Notes under the pieces: generated by a model
Seen by the model: only the letters and a program-made list of their open reading frames with translations
What the model was told of the DNA's origin: nothing
The model's database searches: none
Part shown: positions 1 to 9,156 of the stretch, one piece after another
Numbering within the stretch: position 1 is the stretch's first letter
Layout of the letters: each line of letters starts with the position of its first letter
Translations under genes and position numbers: made by a program
Source of the DNA: Sphingomonas sp. H160509
Lineage (GTDB): Bacteria > Pseudomonadota > Alphaproteobacteria > Sphingomonadales > Sphingomonadaceae
DNA: 64,000 nucleotides
Direction of reading: 5' to 3'
NCBI RefSeq assembly: GCF_024124765.2
Contig: NZ_JAMXSR020000003.1
Span: 62,001 to 126,000, forward strand

Positions 1-103
1 TGGCATTTGCCGCCCCCTCACCTAACGATCGTCGAGCCTGTCTCGGACAAGGAGGCTGACTATGTTTAAGTTCTGGAAAGAGCGCATAGTGCTGAGCTAT
101 TAG

Positions 104-976
104 TCAGGCGTGCAGCAACCTGGTAGCGAACTCTCTTATTGCCGGTCCGATATCACCACGCGCCAGCGCAATCGCAAGATTCGCCTGAATGTAGCCAGCC
201 TTGTCGCCGCAGTCATAGCGCTGGCCGTCGAAGGTGAAGCCGTGAAACGACTGGTTGCCGATCAGCTGCGCCATCGCGTCGGTCAGCTGGATTTCGCCAC
301 CAGCACCCTTTTGCTGAGTTTCCAGGATCCGCATCACTTCCGGCTGAAGGATGTAGCGCCCCGGGATCATTAGGTTCGACGGCGCAGTGCCACGCTTGGG
401 CTTTTCGATGAGCGCGGTCACTTCGGTCAGCCGACCGTCGATCGCGCCTGGCGAGATGATGCCGTATTTGTCAGTTTCCGAATCGGGCACTTCGAGCGCG
501 CCGATTACGTTACCGCCGACCTGATTATACGCTTCGACCATCTGCTTCATGAAGCCGGGCTTACCAACCATCAGCTCGTCGGGGAGCAGGACGGCGAAAG
601 GTTCGTCGCCGACGATTTCACGGGCACACCAGACCGCGTGGCCCAAGCCAAGCGGCTCCTGCTGACGGACATAGACCGGCGAACCGGGCTTCATCCGGAT
701 ATTGCTGATCGCATCCAGCGACTTGCCGCGCGACCGCATCGTATCCTCGAGCTCGTACGAGATGTCGAAATGATCCTCCAGCGCGCCCTTGTTGCGGCCC
801 GTCACAAAGATGATCTGTTCGATCCCCGCCTCAAGCGCTTCCTCGACGGCGTACTGAATCAGGGGCTTGTCGACGACAGTGAGCATTTCCTTCGGCATGG
901 CCTTGGTCGCCGGAAGAAAGCGCGTACCCAGTCCAGCGACCGGAAATACGGCCTTGCGCAGCGGTTTTATCGTCAT
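104..976 (-). CDS. galU: UTP-glucose-1-phosphate uridylyltransferase GalU
   Basis: Makes UDP-glucose and pyrophosphate from UTP and glucose-1-phosphate in the cytoplasm. The 290-residue protein begins with the nucleotidyltransferase signature GLGTRFLPATKAMPKEML at about residues 15-32 and is full length for the family. The ATG at 974-976 is preceded on the minus strand by acaggagataac, a good ribosome binding site. UDP-glucose is the direct substrate of the cellulose synthase encoded at 46-49 kb, which gives a reason for a galU copy on this replicon. No partner gene adjoins it; about 1 kb of non-coding DNA lies upstream. Confidence 0.95.
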   Translation of the reverse strand: MTIKPLRKAVFPVAGLGTRFLPATKAMPKEMLTVVDKPLIQYAVEEALEAGIEQIIFVTGRNKGALEDHFDISYELEDTMRSRGKSLDAISNIRMKPGSPVYVRQQEPLGLGHAVWCAREIVGDEPFAVLLPDELMVGKPGFMKQMVEAYNQVGGNVIGALEVPDSETDKYGIISPGAIDGRLTEVTALIEKPKRGTAPSNLMIPGRYILQPEVMRILETQQKGAGGEIQLTDAMAQLIGNQSFHGFTFDGQRYDCGDKAGYIQANLAIALARGDIGPAIREFATRLLHA

Positions 977-2027
977 GTTATCTCCTGTAGATCATAACTC
1001 TACTATCGGCCTACACGACCACTGCCAACCCAACGCAGAGTGATGTTGCACATGGAATCCGGCAAAAATGTGCCCTATTTAATCAGTTGGCGACCAATTG
1101 GGAAAACAGGGTATTCCCATAACCAGTTGATCTGCCTGGATTTTTAGACCGTCCATGTCTTAGCATTGACTCAAATGCCCAAGCTGGGGGCGATAAGGCG
1201 TTAGCTCGTGGATAACGAGTTGGCTTGATAGCGAGGTGTCAACGATACACATTGGGCATTGCTCATTCAGCCCATAGAACCTCTAGCTGCAGGCCAATAA
1301 GTCCGAGCGCGTTGTCAGGCCGACCATCACCGGTTAGTTGCTAAGGGATCGCCATGCGCACTCGCGCCGTCAGCGCGCTCGCGGTCTTCGCGACTGCGCT
1401 TTGCTAGCCGATCATTGCGGTACAATTGACACACCTTCCCCAGGTTGATGCCTTCGCGCTCACGCTGATCGGGATCTCCAACCATCGATAGTCGAACCAA
1501 CGGCGCTGGTTGGCAGTCCCAAACATCTGCGCGCGAACAACGCCGTTTGCATGTGGAGCGGTACATATTGCCATGCCAACCAATTTGCAGCGTGATCAGC
1601 CTCAAGACTGGACGTTTTGAGAAGCCGGGATTAGGCACCGATTCCCTACTGCAACGTAGCGATCTCAGACCAGCTCGGTTTCTCCCAGTAGAGTTTGTTT
1701 CGCTTACCGAAAGCTTTCGGCATACTACGCCGCCTTCATGCGAGCCTCATGCTCGCGAGCGCAATATGGTCTGATCTTGTTAACCAGTGTAACTGTATCA
1801 CATATTTTAGTCTAGCGAATAGTATTACCGATATTTTATTATTCCGGTAGCACGTAGAGTATAATGCCACCTTTCCCGTACGGTTCACTTGGCTCGGCAG
1901 TTTCCCAGGGTATGGTCGCCGGATGCAAAATCGAGAGTAACAATTAGTTAGTTTGCGGATTCATATTGATGTATGTTAGAGCCTACACTGTCGCATAACC
2001 GCAGCCTTTCCGTCGGATGGTCTTAAT
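977..2027. other. Non-coding stretch between galU and the Crp/Fnr gene
   Basis: About 1 kb without a convincing gene. Short open frames on both strands show no family resemblance. It should hold the galU promoter (minus strand) and the promoter of the regulator that starts near 2028. The part after 1780 is AT-rich. No clear hairpin or repeat was seen. Confidence 0.5.
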
Positions 2028-2749
2028 TTGCTAAACAGTCATGAAGCCTTGATTTTTCAGCTGAGCGCTCAAGGTGAACTTTCACTGGATGATCAACGCG
2101 CAATTTTATCAATTCCTATGATTTCACGATCTTTTGCGCCGCGCGATTTTTTAGGGAGGGAAGGTAAATCAGTTTCCAGATGCGCGATACTCACTCAAGG
2201 TTTCGCAGTCCGGCAGAAACTGACGAGCCAAGGTGATCGCCAAATCGTATCGCTCCACGGTCCTGGCGACGTATTAAATTTTCAGAATGCTTTTCTTGAG
2301 TTTTCTGATTACGATCTACGTTCCGTAGAGGAGTGCTCAGTTTCATTTTTGATGCGTCGGCAATTAGAAGTTTGGCGGCTGAGCGCCCTGCAGTAGCCCA
2401 TTCGCTATTAGTAGGCGCTTTTATCGAGGCCTCAACTGCTCGCGAATGGATGCTCAATTTAGGACGACGTAGTGCTCGAACGAGACTGGCGCACTTTCTT
2501 TGTGAATACCTGGACCGCATAAATTTGCAGCGGCATCCAGCCGACGGGAGGTACGAGTTACGGTTAACCCAAGAGCAAATCGGCGATGCGACCGGGATGA
2601 CTGCAGTTCATGTTAATCGTATGCTTAAAGCCTTACAAACGGATAACCTGATAGGGCATTTAGGTCGAGTTATAAGCGTACCAAGTATAGAAGCTCTTAT
2701 GGACGCAGGGGAATATAGTAGGCGCTACTTTCGTTTACCCTATGTTTAA
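2028..2749 (+). CDS. Crp/Fnr-family transcriptional regulator (frameshifted)
   Basis: An effector-binding beta-roll domain (first ~110 residues) is followed by a winged helix with the HTH around LTQEQIGDATGMTAVHVNRM, about 240 residues after repair. The order and the bridge sequence SLAAERPAVAHSLL are typical of sphingomonad Crp/Fnr proteins. No FNR-type cysteine cluster is visible. The two halves lie in different frames; the switch falls at a T5 run (2346-2350) where one base appears missing. The first frame begins with TTG at 2028. It stands alone and could be inactive if the frameshift is real. Confidence 0.75.
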
Positions 2750-3475
2750 TTTGAAATTAACTCTTTACAATGTCTGCCTATAGATGTATCTTGTACCTGT
2801 TATTTTCTATGTTTTTCCGATATAGTTAATCTATAGATTAGAAATCAACTGCTAATCTTTATAATTTATGACAATCAATTATACTTTTTGTTGCCAGAGT
2901 GTTTTTTTGTTGATTACGGCGGGCAGGCTGCGGACTATGTCGCTTATTAGGCTTGCTTTGTGGTTTGCACAGATGAGTTTCGCAGCATGAGGCGATCTTA
3001 TCGCAGATGCTTAATCCGATGTGATCTTTCCAATGACCTTAGCGAACCACTCGTCTTCTAATCTGCGAGCAGCCAGTTCCGCTATCTAGCGACGATACTG
3101 CGCAACGCACGTTCGGCGATGTGTTATTGATCTCCAGATACCTCGCACTGATCTAGCAACACAATACCGGCTAACCCAACGTGGTATTGGCAAGATTTCT
3201 TCTATGCCAGACTTCGACCACAACCGGTGCCGTGTCTCGCGTCTCGCGTCTCGCATGAGATCGACCTTGTCAGGTCCTGTCGCGCCTCCTGCGCGCGTCG
3301 AGCATCCTACAGCGGACTTTGGCTTCGATGGTTCACAAGCCACGGAGGCGTTTAAGAATGTGGATGGGCAACGGCATGGCAGCCAATCGTAAAAAGTTGA
3401 GCATCTTAAATTTGATATGGGCCAACACGTGGCGTCAGTGACACCATTTTAGGTTCCGCGTCCCGAGCCGCACGT

Positions 3476-3578
3476 TGAAAAGACTCCTGTTGCGCTCGAT
3501 CTCCTTGCCGCGGGATTGACGGTGAGTACGGTCGCAAAGGTGGTCAGCATCACTCGCCCACACCTGACCGCGATGCCA
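3476..3578 (+). pseudogene. Possible IS3-family orfA fragment
   Basis: One frame reads ALDLLAAGLTVSTVAKVV followed by SITRPHL, which resembles the N-terminal HTH of some IS3-family OrfA proteins (VARVVGVSRPHL type). No other part of the element is recognisable, so this is only a relic. Confidence 0.3.
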
Positions 3579-3996
3579 TCGCCCAGTGTCCGACATGCAG
3601 ATGACCACCGCTGCCCGATGCTGAACTAATTAGCGACTTTCGCAATGCGACCGCATCCCCGTGCCGGTTCGATTGACGGCCTTTGCGAACCCTCAACCAG
3701 CTAAGCCTTTATTGATTCACACAATCGTCGCACTAGCTCAACTGGCGGATTGAAACCTATTAGCCCCAGTCATCTGGTCGATGCGCATACCTCTATAAGA
3801 TAAATCGCAGACCAGCAGTTGTGGGAATCCCAGAAGCGATTCGCACCAGTCCCCAAGACTGTCAGGAGTTACAATGTTAAGATTTACTTATCAAGAAATG
3901 AACATGTGATTATCAATTGATAACCAACCGCATTACGAGATATCCGATAAAGATCCAAAAAGGTAAAACGTACGCGAAGCTTATGGCAATTCCACG

Positions 3997-4013
3997 AAGA
4001 GGCTTAGCCTCTT
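3997..4013 (+). terminator. Small hairpin with T-run
   Basis: AAGAGGC, loop tta, GCCTCTT, then a T5 run ten bases later. It looks like an intrinsic terminator, but no gene ends just before it. Confidence 0.35.
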
Positions 4014-4162
4014 GATGTACCTTTTTGATCCAGAACTTATCCACGCTTGGTAGATACAATGAATTGTCTATTTTCGCAAGCGCTTCTTAAAGGTCACGCA
4101 AACGTCAAGAGCCATTGGCACGACAGGCTCGATCTGATTCAGGCGACTTAATGATACCTAGG

Positions 4163-4405
4163 ATGAGCAACCTGTACTGGCTTAGGGTAGGTGACGGCGC
4201 GTCTGCAACCGCTCTTTCCCGAACCACGGCAGATCCCAACTGTATGGTGGACAATCGTTAAGTGGTATCGTCTTCGCCACCCAATGAAGTGCGGTAGCAT
4301 AACAGGCCGAGCCTTTACGGTCCACACAGTACGCTGTACTACCGGAGGAAGAGTAGGGTCGAGCGGGGTGCCTTCCCTGATATGAACGATAAGCCGTCTT
4401 CCATG
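4163..4405 (+). pseudogene. Degenerate IS5 (IS427-group) orfA relic
   Basis: ATGAGCAACCTGTACTGG encodes MSNLYWL, the start of the OrfA also seen in the IS5 copy at 9131-9988. Near 4317 the translation reads YGPHSTLYYRRKSR, matching the YGPHKTLYNRWKRW stretch of the same family. The middle is scrambled by indels and no inverted repeats were found, so this is an old remnant. Confidence 0.5.
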
Positions 4406-5321
4406 ATGCCGAGGCTAGGACAAACATAATCGACGCGCCATATTTGAAGGCGCACCGCGCGGCATCCAGCTTGCGGGTTAAAAAAGGCGATCTCGTCCAC
4501 TTGATTGGCTGCTACCGTAAGCTTCCGGCTATGACCAATAAGCTTTTACCACAGACAGGGTCGCCTCGGACTCATCGGTCGATCGCGCTGACGGAGCATG
4601 GGCGTTCAACTAGGTAGCGACCCGGCCGATCTAGAATCGATCGTGGACTCCCTACCAACCGTCCAAAACATAACTTAAACCATGTTTATAGCGCGGTTTT
4701 GATCAGTTTTATCAGTTCGTACAATTTTATGGGTTTGTCCTCGTCATTCGTCCGGGCCGCGCCGCGACGTATTAAGATCGATGGCCTCGCAGGAACTGCC
4801 ACCGCCAGCATTCAATCTGCTGCCGTGGACTTCACCGGTTTTGTTATCGATGTAAGCTTGCCTGCCAGCTTCGGGCGGGTATCGCGGCCGTTCTCAGCTT
4901 CGTCGGTACCGGCGTCACGGGCACCGTCACGGTTCTTAAGGTTGCGCTCGGCAGATTGGTCCGCGCTATCATATTCGTCCCCCAAGTAGCCTTCCCTTTG
5001 CCGACGCCGTCTGTGGTTCGATCAGCATCGTCCGACTTGACGCTGAAACTGTCGAAAGGCTCGTGAAACCGGCATGATTTAAAAGCCGGACGCGACGGAC
5101 TTCAGATAATTCATGTCGGTGGAGGATTCTCAGATCGGATAAGTTGTACGCCCCACACGGGGTGGGCGGATTTGGGTGGGGCGTGGCCCCCCTCTCTTTA
5201 CGCATACTCGATATCTACGTCTCCACGCTGTACTACCCCGAAATGGTTGAGATAAACGAAACGGTAATCGCACGAACAGGCGATACGCCAGCTCATTATA
5301 GCGACCTAACTATTATAGCGT

Positions 5322-5655
5322 TCAAAACGGATCGTTCTGCTCAATTAGATACTCGAGAACCTTGCTGGGCAAAGGATGCGCGAAGTCGATGCCAATTGCC
5401 GCTGGGCTGCTCCAAGCTACCCAACCCTGAATATCCGTGAAATTCGGTATAGCTATCCGAACGAATGTGCCAACTGTAACGCTTAAGTTCGTTTCGATAC
5501 GGCAACCCCGCACAGTGCAATCCGTGACTTTTACCGCACACGTGCCAAATTTTGCAACAGCGACCGATGCCTCCCAGTCCACCACGATGCGGACAGCAGC
5601 GCGCTGTTCCTTTCCCGTCCATCCGGGGGGCAAGCTTGAAAGTGCGAAATGTCAT
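5322..5655 (-). CDS. PilZ-domain protein (frameshifted)
   Basis: A single PilZ domain of about 110 residues after repair; PilZ domains bind cyclic di-GMP. The translation has the basic N-terminal segment (KEQRAAVRI), a beta-barrel with TVRGCRI in place of the usual DxSxxG turn, and a late WVAWSSPAAIGIDF strand typical of the fold. The frame-continuous ATG at 5655 (MTFRTFKLAP) is preceded by aagga. A switch of frame is needed at the G6/C6 run 5625-5630 or just after it, consistent with one extra base. Without repair only a TTG start at 5633 is available. It stands alone; its partner is unknown. Confidence 0.7.
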
Positions 5656-5796
5656 TACGGGCTTCCTTGCGCTGGCGGTCCACGTTGTCTTACGATGGGT
5701 ACGTCTAAAGGGGTCGTAAAACGCCAGTCGAGTAATCGGCGCCTTACTTATATTTGATGTGGTGGGGTGACACGTCAATCCACTCAAGGGGCAGCG

Positions 5797-6237
5797 ATGA
5801 TTACCACTCGGATTGCGGAACCGTATGATCTGTCACGGATCATGACATTCGACTCGTTTCCCGGTGATCGAATCGCTGAGATCGTTGAGCGCCGGATGCT
5901 GGTGGCTGAGATAGGTGATATGGTTGTCGCCTATGTGGCTTGGCAGCACGGAGGCTGTATAAGTAAGGATTACGTCAATAAGCTCGTTGTTGCTGACGGA
6001 TACCGGCGCCGTGGGATCGCCCAAGGATTGATTGGCGCACTGAACACCGTGCTGGCAGGACGTATCTTTATTTCCACGGGAGCGCACAATGCCGCTGCGG
6101 TCGCGTTGCTTAAGGGTACGGGCTGGGCTGCTGCTGGACAGATAGTGGGTTTGTTACCGATGGAAGAACCTGAATTGTTCTTCCACCGCGACCTATGGCC
6201 CGAAGGGGCAGTGACCCATGAATTGCTGGTACAATGA
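5797..6237 (+). CDS. GNAT-family N-acetyltransferase
   Basis: A 146-residue acetyl-CoA-dependent acyltransferase of the GNAT fold; the acceptor is not evident. Motif A is clear: VNKLVVADGYRRRGIAQGLI at about residues 56-75, with the pyrophosphate-binding RRxGIA loop, followed by the motif B region STGAHNAAAVALLKGTGW. I chose the ATG at 5797 because it follows caaggggcagcg and matches the usual domain start; an upstream GTG at 5767 is less likely. The gene stands alone upstream of a hairpin-rich array. Confidence 0.8.
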   Translation: MITTRIAEPYDLSRIMTFDSFPGDRIAEIVERRMLVAEIGDMVVAYVAWQHGGCISKDYVNKLVVADGYRRRGIAQGLIGALNTVLAGRIFISTGAHNAAAVALLKGTGWAAAGQIVGLLPMEEPELFFHRDLWPEGAVTHELLVQ

Positions 6238-6500
6238 TCTGACAATGGCGAGAGCGGCACGGCAGGCTTCGGCGGCGATAGGGCCCCGATAAGGTGATAA
6301 GCGCCCCGCTTGTCCGTGTGACTGAAGCAGGCAGGGCGCTGAGGTACTCACACTGGAAGCAAGGGCCCCGATTACCACTATAGCGACGCCTTCCTAACAG
6401 ACAGTAAAGCGTCCCGCCTGTTCCGTGAGACACCAATATGACTCGGGCGGGAGCCAGCATCAACCGTTTTGTTCTCCTGGCTCCGCACGCAAGCTCATAG

Positions 6501-6536
6501 GTAACGGCCCGCCCCAACGGATGGAAGGGCGGGCCG
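6501..6536 (+). repeat. TAACGGCCCGC hairpin, copy 1
   Basis: Perfect 10-bp inverted repeat CGGCCCGCCC / GGGCGGGCCG preceded by TAA. It is the first of five related hairpins in the window (others at 6732, 6834, 25279 and 25509) that separate small genes. They may be terminators, though no T-run follows. Confidence 0.7.
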
Positions 6537-6547
6537 GGTGGGATTGA

Positions 6548-6724
6548 GTGCGGTTCGACGGGACCAACCTTGCATTTGCGAACGGACAAGTGACGGGCAT
6601 CAAGATCCGGTTCAATAAACCCAACCCCTGCCCGCCCACATTGTGGGTATCGTTACGGAGAGCAGAGGACGTCGCTCGGTGTGAGGGCGACGCCTCACGG
6701 ACCTGTCTGATTGTGCATGATTAG
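6548..6724 (+). CDS. Small protein of a duplicated module, copy A
   Basis: A 58-residue frame starting with GTG (MRFDGTNLAFANGQ...) and ending in CLIVHD, not assigned to a family. Support comes from a diverged second copy at 25326-25500 in which codons, frame and the features NPCPP and RCEGDAS are kept. Both copies are bounded by the same TAACGGCCCGC hairpins. It may be part of an old phage or surface-protein array; the function is unknown. Confidence 0.5.
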   Translation: MRFDGTNLAFANGQVTGIKIRFNKPNPCPPTLWVSLRRAEDVARCEGDASRTCLIVHD

Positions 6725-6731
6725 ATCAAGT

Positions 6732-6767
6732 ATAACGGCCCGCCCCCGGGGTACAAAAGGCGGGCCG
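6732..6767 (+). repeat. TAACGGCCCGC hairpin, copy 2
   Basis: CGGCCCGCC / GGCGGGCCG stem of 9 bp directly after the small gene at 6548-6724, in a terminator position. Confidence 0.65.
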
Positions 6768-6833
6768 ACCGAACGCGTTAGCGGCGCGCTCGACGTCTCT
6801 TAAGTGCCTTCACGTTTGGGTCATCTCAAGGGG

Positions 6834-6875
6834 TAACGGCCCGCCTCAAGCGCCGTGTAAACGCAAGGCGGGCCG
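6834..6875 (+). repeat. TAACGGCCCGC hairpin, copy 3
   Basis: CGGCCCGCCT / AGGCGGGCCG, a perfect 10-bp stem. Its loop (tcaagcgccgtg...) is nearly the same as in the copy at 25509, so the two modules share ancestry beyond the stem. Confidence 0.65.
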
Positions 6876-6955
6876 GCTCCTTACCTGCTGAAGAGCTCAG
6901 AGCATGGCCTGAACTGTTCAGCCTTTAATTCGGCCCACCATAGGAAGGAATAGAC

Positions 6956-7069
6956 ATGGCGACAGCATCAGAGCCAGCGTGGTTCTCGCTGCGCGGGCGA
7001 AATACGGCACGCGTGAAGCAGCAGGCGGCGAACAGCCTATGCGAACCGGCAACGTATGACGTATCGTAG
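6956..7069 (+). CDS. Second small frame of duplicated module, copy A
   Basis: ATG preceded by aggaaggaatagac starts a 37-residue frame (MATASEPAWFSLRGRN...). The counterpart after the hairpin at 25509 starts the same way (atgacgattgcc..., with SAWF) and shares RGRN-A--K at the protein level. Function unknown and probably truncated. Confidence 0.35.
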   Translation: MATASEPAWFSLRGRNTARVKQQAANSLCEPATYDVS

Positions 7070-7799
7070 GTCAGGCGGGATCGAATACCAATCTGGACCT
7101 TGAACGACGTGTGCGAAGGATGGCAAGGTCATTATTGCGTCACGGAAATGAGCCACCAGCCGTGACGCGCGGGTTGTCAGCGCTGGTCGACTGCTGACGG
7201 ATGACAAGGCAAACGGCCTATCTACCCTCGTATCAAACTGGGTGGCCCCGCTTAATCAAACCGAGGAACGGTGCCCGCCTTCTGGATGCCTTCCGTTAAG
7301 AGGTGGCGCAGTAGAAAGGTCCTCGCTCTCTGAGGTGCGGCGCAAGCAAAACAGAGAGCGAGGAAGTATGACCGAGCGGCCGGGCTCGGGCGCCGGTCCA
7401 TCACAGAACGTCAATACGCCTGTCGTTGTTAATCAGGAGCAACATACCGGTCATTTTCGATTAATCTACCATCGGAGCGCCAAGCTTGGATGGGCCGCGA
7501 CATCCATCTCACGATACGTTGTCTTCCACCTAACGCCGGCCATCTCCCAACGCAAAGTGCTATCAACGCAACGGATTGTAAAATTACGCAATACGAGTGC
7601 ACAATTAACCACGATACGTCCAGTTAATATTTAAATAGGCGCGGACCTGTGATCGCAGGGGGACGGCGATGACTATATTGGCAGGTTCGGAGTTCACTGT
7701 GAACACGTCGCCGTCGGATGCTGGTTTCGAGGTCAGCGTCGTGGGGCACAACGACGGCAGCTTCATATTGAGCTGGGTCTCACTCATCGAACCGGTTGG
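7070..7799. other. Non-coding or decayed stretch with a repeated hairpin
   Basis: Apart from the hairpin at 7321-7363 and the short frame that follows it (ATG 7368, beginning MTERPGSGAGPS), nothing recognisable. The hairpin plus the first part of this frame recurs at 17034-17110. Confidence 0.4.
7321..7363 (+). repeat. CCTCGCTCT hairpin, copy 1
   Basis: Perfect 10-bp inverted repeat CCTCGCTCTC / GAGAGCGAGG with the loop tgaggtgcggcgcaag.... It is followed by aagtATGACCGAGCGGCCG. Stem, loop and downstream bases recur at 17034-17110. Confidence 0.75.
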
Positions 7800-8119
7800 T
7801 GAGGACGGCGATTCACTGTGCGCGTGCCACTGGCGCGCGACGTTCTCGAAAGGACATGCCTTTCCGGTTTGTACAATTTCACAAGTCCGAGGATCCTCGC
7901 CGCGGCCGAGCTGCACGCGCACCTGGTCGCACCGGGCCCGGGCAGCATCGAGCGACACTTCGGGAACAGCGCCGATGGTCAGCAGCAGTTCCTTCCCGCC
8001 GAAGCGGAACTTGATCCGGAAAGACTTCCGGCCAGTCGGTGCCACGTAGAGGTGCAGGCCGCCCTGGTCGAACAGCTTGTACGCGGCCGCACGGCTTTCA
8101 CCGCAGCGTTCGTCAGCAT
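7800..8119 (-). pseudogene. Tyrosine-recombinase N-terminus (integrase relic)
   Basis: Reads from ATG 8119 as MLTNAAVKAVRPRT, then after a frame change as LFDQGGLHLYVAPTGRKSF and IKFRFGGKELLLTIG. This is the arm-type DNA-binding domain (DUF4102) of phage or genomic-island integrases. The similarity fades after RQWHAHSES near 7815, and the catalytic domain is absent. It marks a past integration event. Confidence 0.7.
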
Positions 8120-8183
8120 TTTAGGCCTCCGATGATGCAGGTTTACAATTGTTAAGGTTGGTTGCTTTATCGGTTTGCCCATC

Positions 8184-8411
8184 ATGAGCAGCGAACGAAC
8201 AATCGGGGTGCGCTTCACCTCAAAGGGCATCGATCGGATGATGGAGCGCAGCTTTGAGGACGGACTGAATGCCAGTCGGACGGCTGACGGCAGCGTGGCG
8301 CAATGCCCTTACGATGACCAGTTGGCCCCGAACCTCAGAGGCGCTTGGATCTACGGCTTCTTAACCGGCAAAGCGCAACAGCCCTGCCGGCGGACATTGC
8401 GTCTAAGCTGA
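8184..8411 (+). CDS. Small Rmf/CrpP-like protein
   Basis: 75 residues from ATG 8184 (MSSERTIGVRFTS). The spacing of FEDGLNASR, CPYDD and AWIYGFLTG resembles the ribosome modulation factor/CrpP fold found in many small alphaproteobacterial proteins (G-A...CPY...W-GF-G). A role in ribosome hibernation cannot be claimed from this alone. A TTG in the same frame at 8175 is an alternative start. Confidence 0.45.
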   Translation: MSSERTIGVRFTSKGIDRMMERSFEDGLNASRTADGSVAQCPYDDQLAPNLRGAWIYGFLTGKAQQPCRRTLRLS

Positions 8412-8466
8412 GGCGGTCGCGGTGGAAACATCCTCCGCCGCGCCCCGCGGCTTTCCGCAGGGTAGA

Positions 8467-8504
8467 GCGGTATCGATACCCCTACTCTGTATACGCGATA
8501 CCGC
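8467..8504. repeat. Inverted repeat GCGGTATCG
   Basis: GCGGTATCG / CGATACCGC, 9-bp perfect arms about 20 bases apart with some inner pairing (ATAC/GTAT). It could be the terminator of the preceding small gene or an operator. Confidence 0.4.
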
Positions 8505-8712
8505 ACACCGCGCCGTCATCGTCGTAGTCCTGAAACGAATTTCTGAAAATTACCAGTTTTGGAGGCGGTCAAAGACCCCGATCTGCAAAGGCGAAACTTC
8601 TTTACAATCCGATGTGTCACGCCACTGCGCCTCAATGATCATTTCTTATTAGAAAAAACTAGGCGCATAAAACGTTCACGCACTTCCAATCGGTTGGCTC
8701 GGGGAACAGACT

Positions 8713-9111
8713 TTGTCTAGGCTACCTACACTGATAGCCGTTGAAGCTGGCAAGCTTTCCCAACGAGCAAAAGATTATTTGCTCGCCGCAGAATTTAACG
8801 GCGTCTGCTGGGCAAGTTGTTCAACCGCAACAGACATTGTTGAGGAGCTTACAAAAGTGAAGGCCGTCATTGAGGTCGAAGGTCGGCTCAAAATCACCAA
8901 CCGAGGGATGGTTCATCGGTACCATTTGACTTCAGTAACCCATGGAAAATTGCACACCAGTGCGGAACTGTACTCCCTAGGCAGCCATGGTGGGGCCGGA
9001 AAAATGCGCTGCTGCGACCGCCATCTGGGTAACCTGCGCCGTCTCCAGCAGAGATACCCTACCGCTCAAAAGAATGATCCATTTCAGACAGATGGACAAC
9101 ACAGTTTGTAA
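8713..9111 (+). CDS. Small winged-helix-like protein (paralogue of 20187-20441)
   Basis: The frame starts at TTG 8713 (cggggaac upstream) and is 132 residues long. The first ~75 residues match the protein at 20187-20441: LS--A---LLAA-FNG--W----S--I-EL---K, then a beta-wing and R-GM/GL. That layout suggests a MarR-like winged helix. The C-terminal half has no counterpart in the paralogue and may be out of frame. Confidence 0.5.
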   Translation: MSRLPTLIAVEAGKLSQRAKDYLLAAEFNGVCWASCSTATDIVEELTKVKAVIEVEGRLKITNRGMVHRYHLTSVTHGKLHTSAELYSLGSHGGAGKMRCCDRHLGNLRRLQQRYPTAQKNDPFQTDGQHSL

Positions 9112-9156
9112 TCCAAGCTACGCCCCGCTAGGGTCAGGACTCCTTGATCAAAGCAA

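Larger units (their letters stand above)
2750..5321. other. Decayed, gene-poor region
   Basis: About 2.5 kb with no intact gene. The first part (2750-2900) is strongly AT-rich. Readable relics are a 7-bp tandem repeat (GTCTCGC three times, near 3234-3254), a piece resembling an IS3-type orfA (3476-3578), a perfect 14-bp palindrome TTATCAATTGATAA (3910-3923), a small hairpin followed by T5 (3997-4013) and an IS5 orfA relic (4163-4405). Other open frames look like chance. Confidence 0.5.

Noticed and set aside
3234..3254. Three GTCTCGC repeats considered as a CRISPR or iteron start
   Set aside because: Only three 7-bp units directly adjacent with no spacers; simple tandem slippage is enough. 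No CRISPR array was seen anywhere in the window.
4699..4989. 96-codon frame considered as a PilZ or membrane protein
   Set aside because: No family pattern, no ribosome binding site, and the surrounding DNA is decayed.
6279..6371. Direct repeat GGGCCCCGAT twice, 83 bases apart
   Set aside because: Too short and isolated to assign a role; may be chance in GC-rich DNA.
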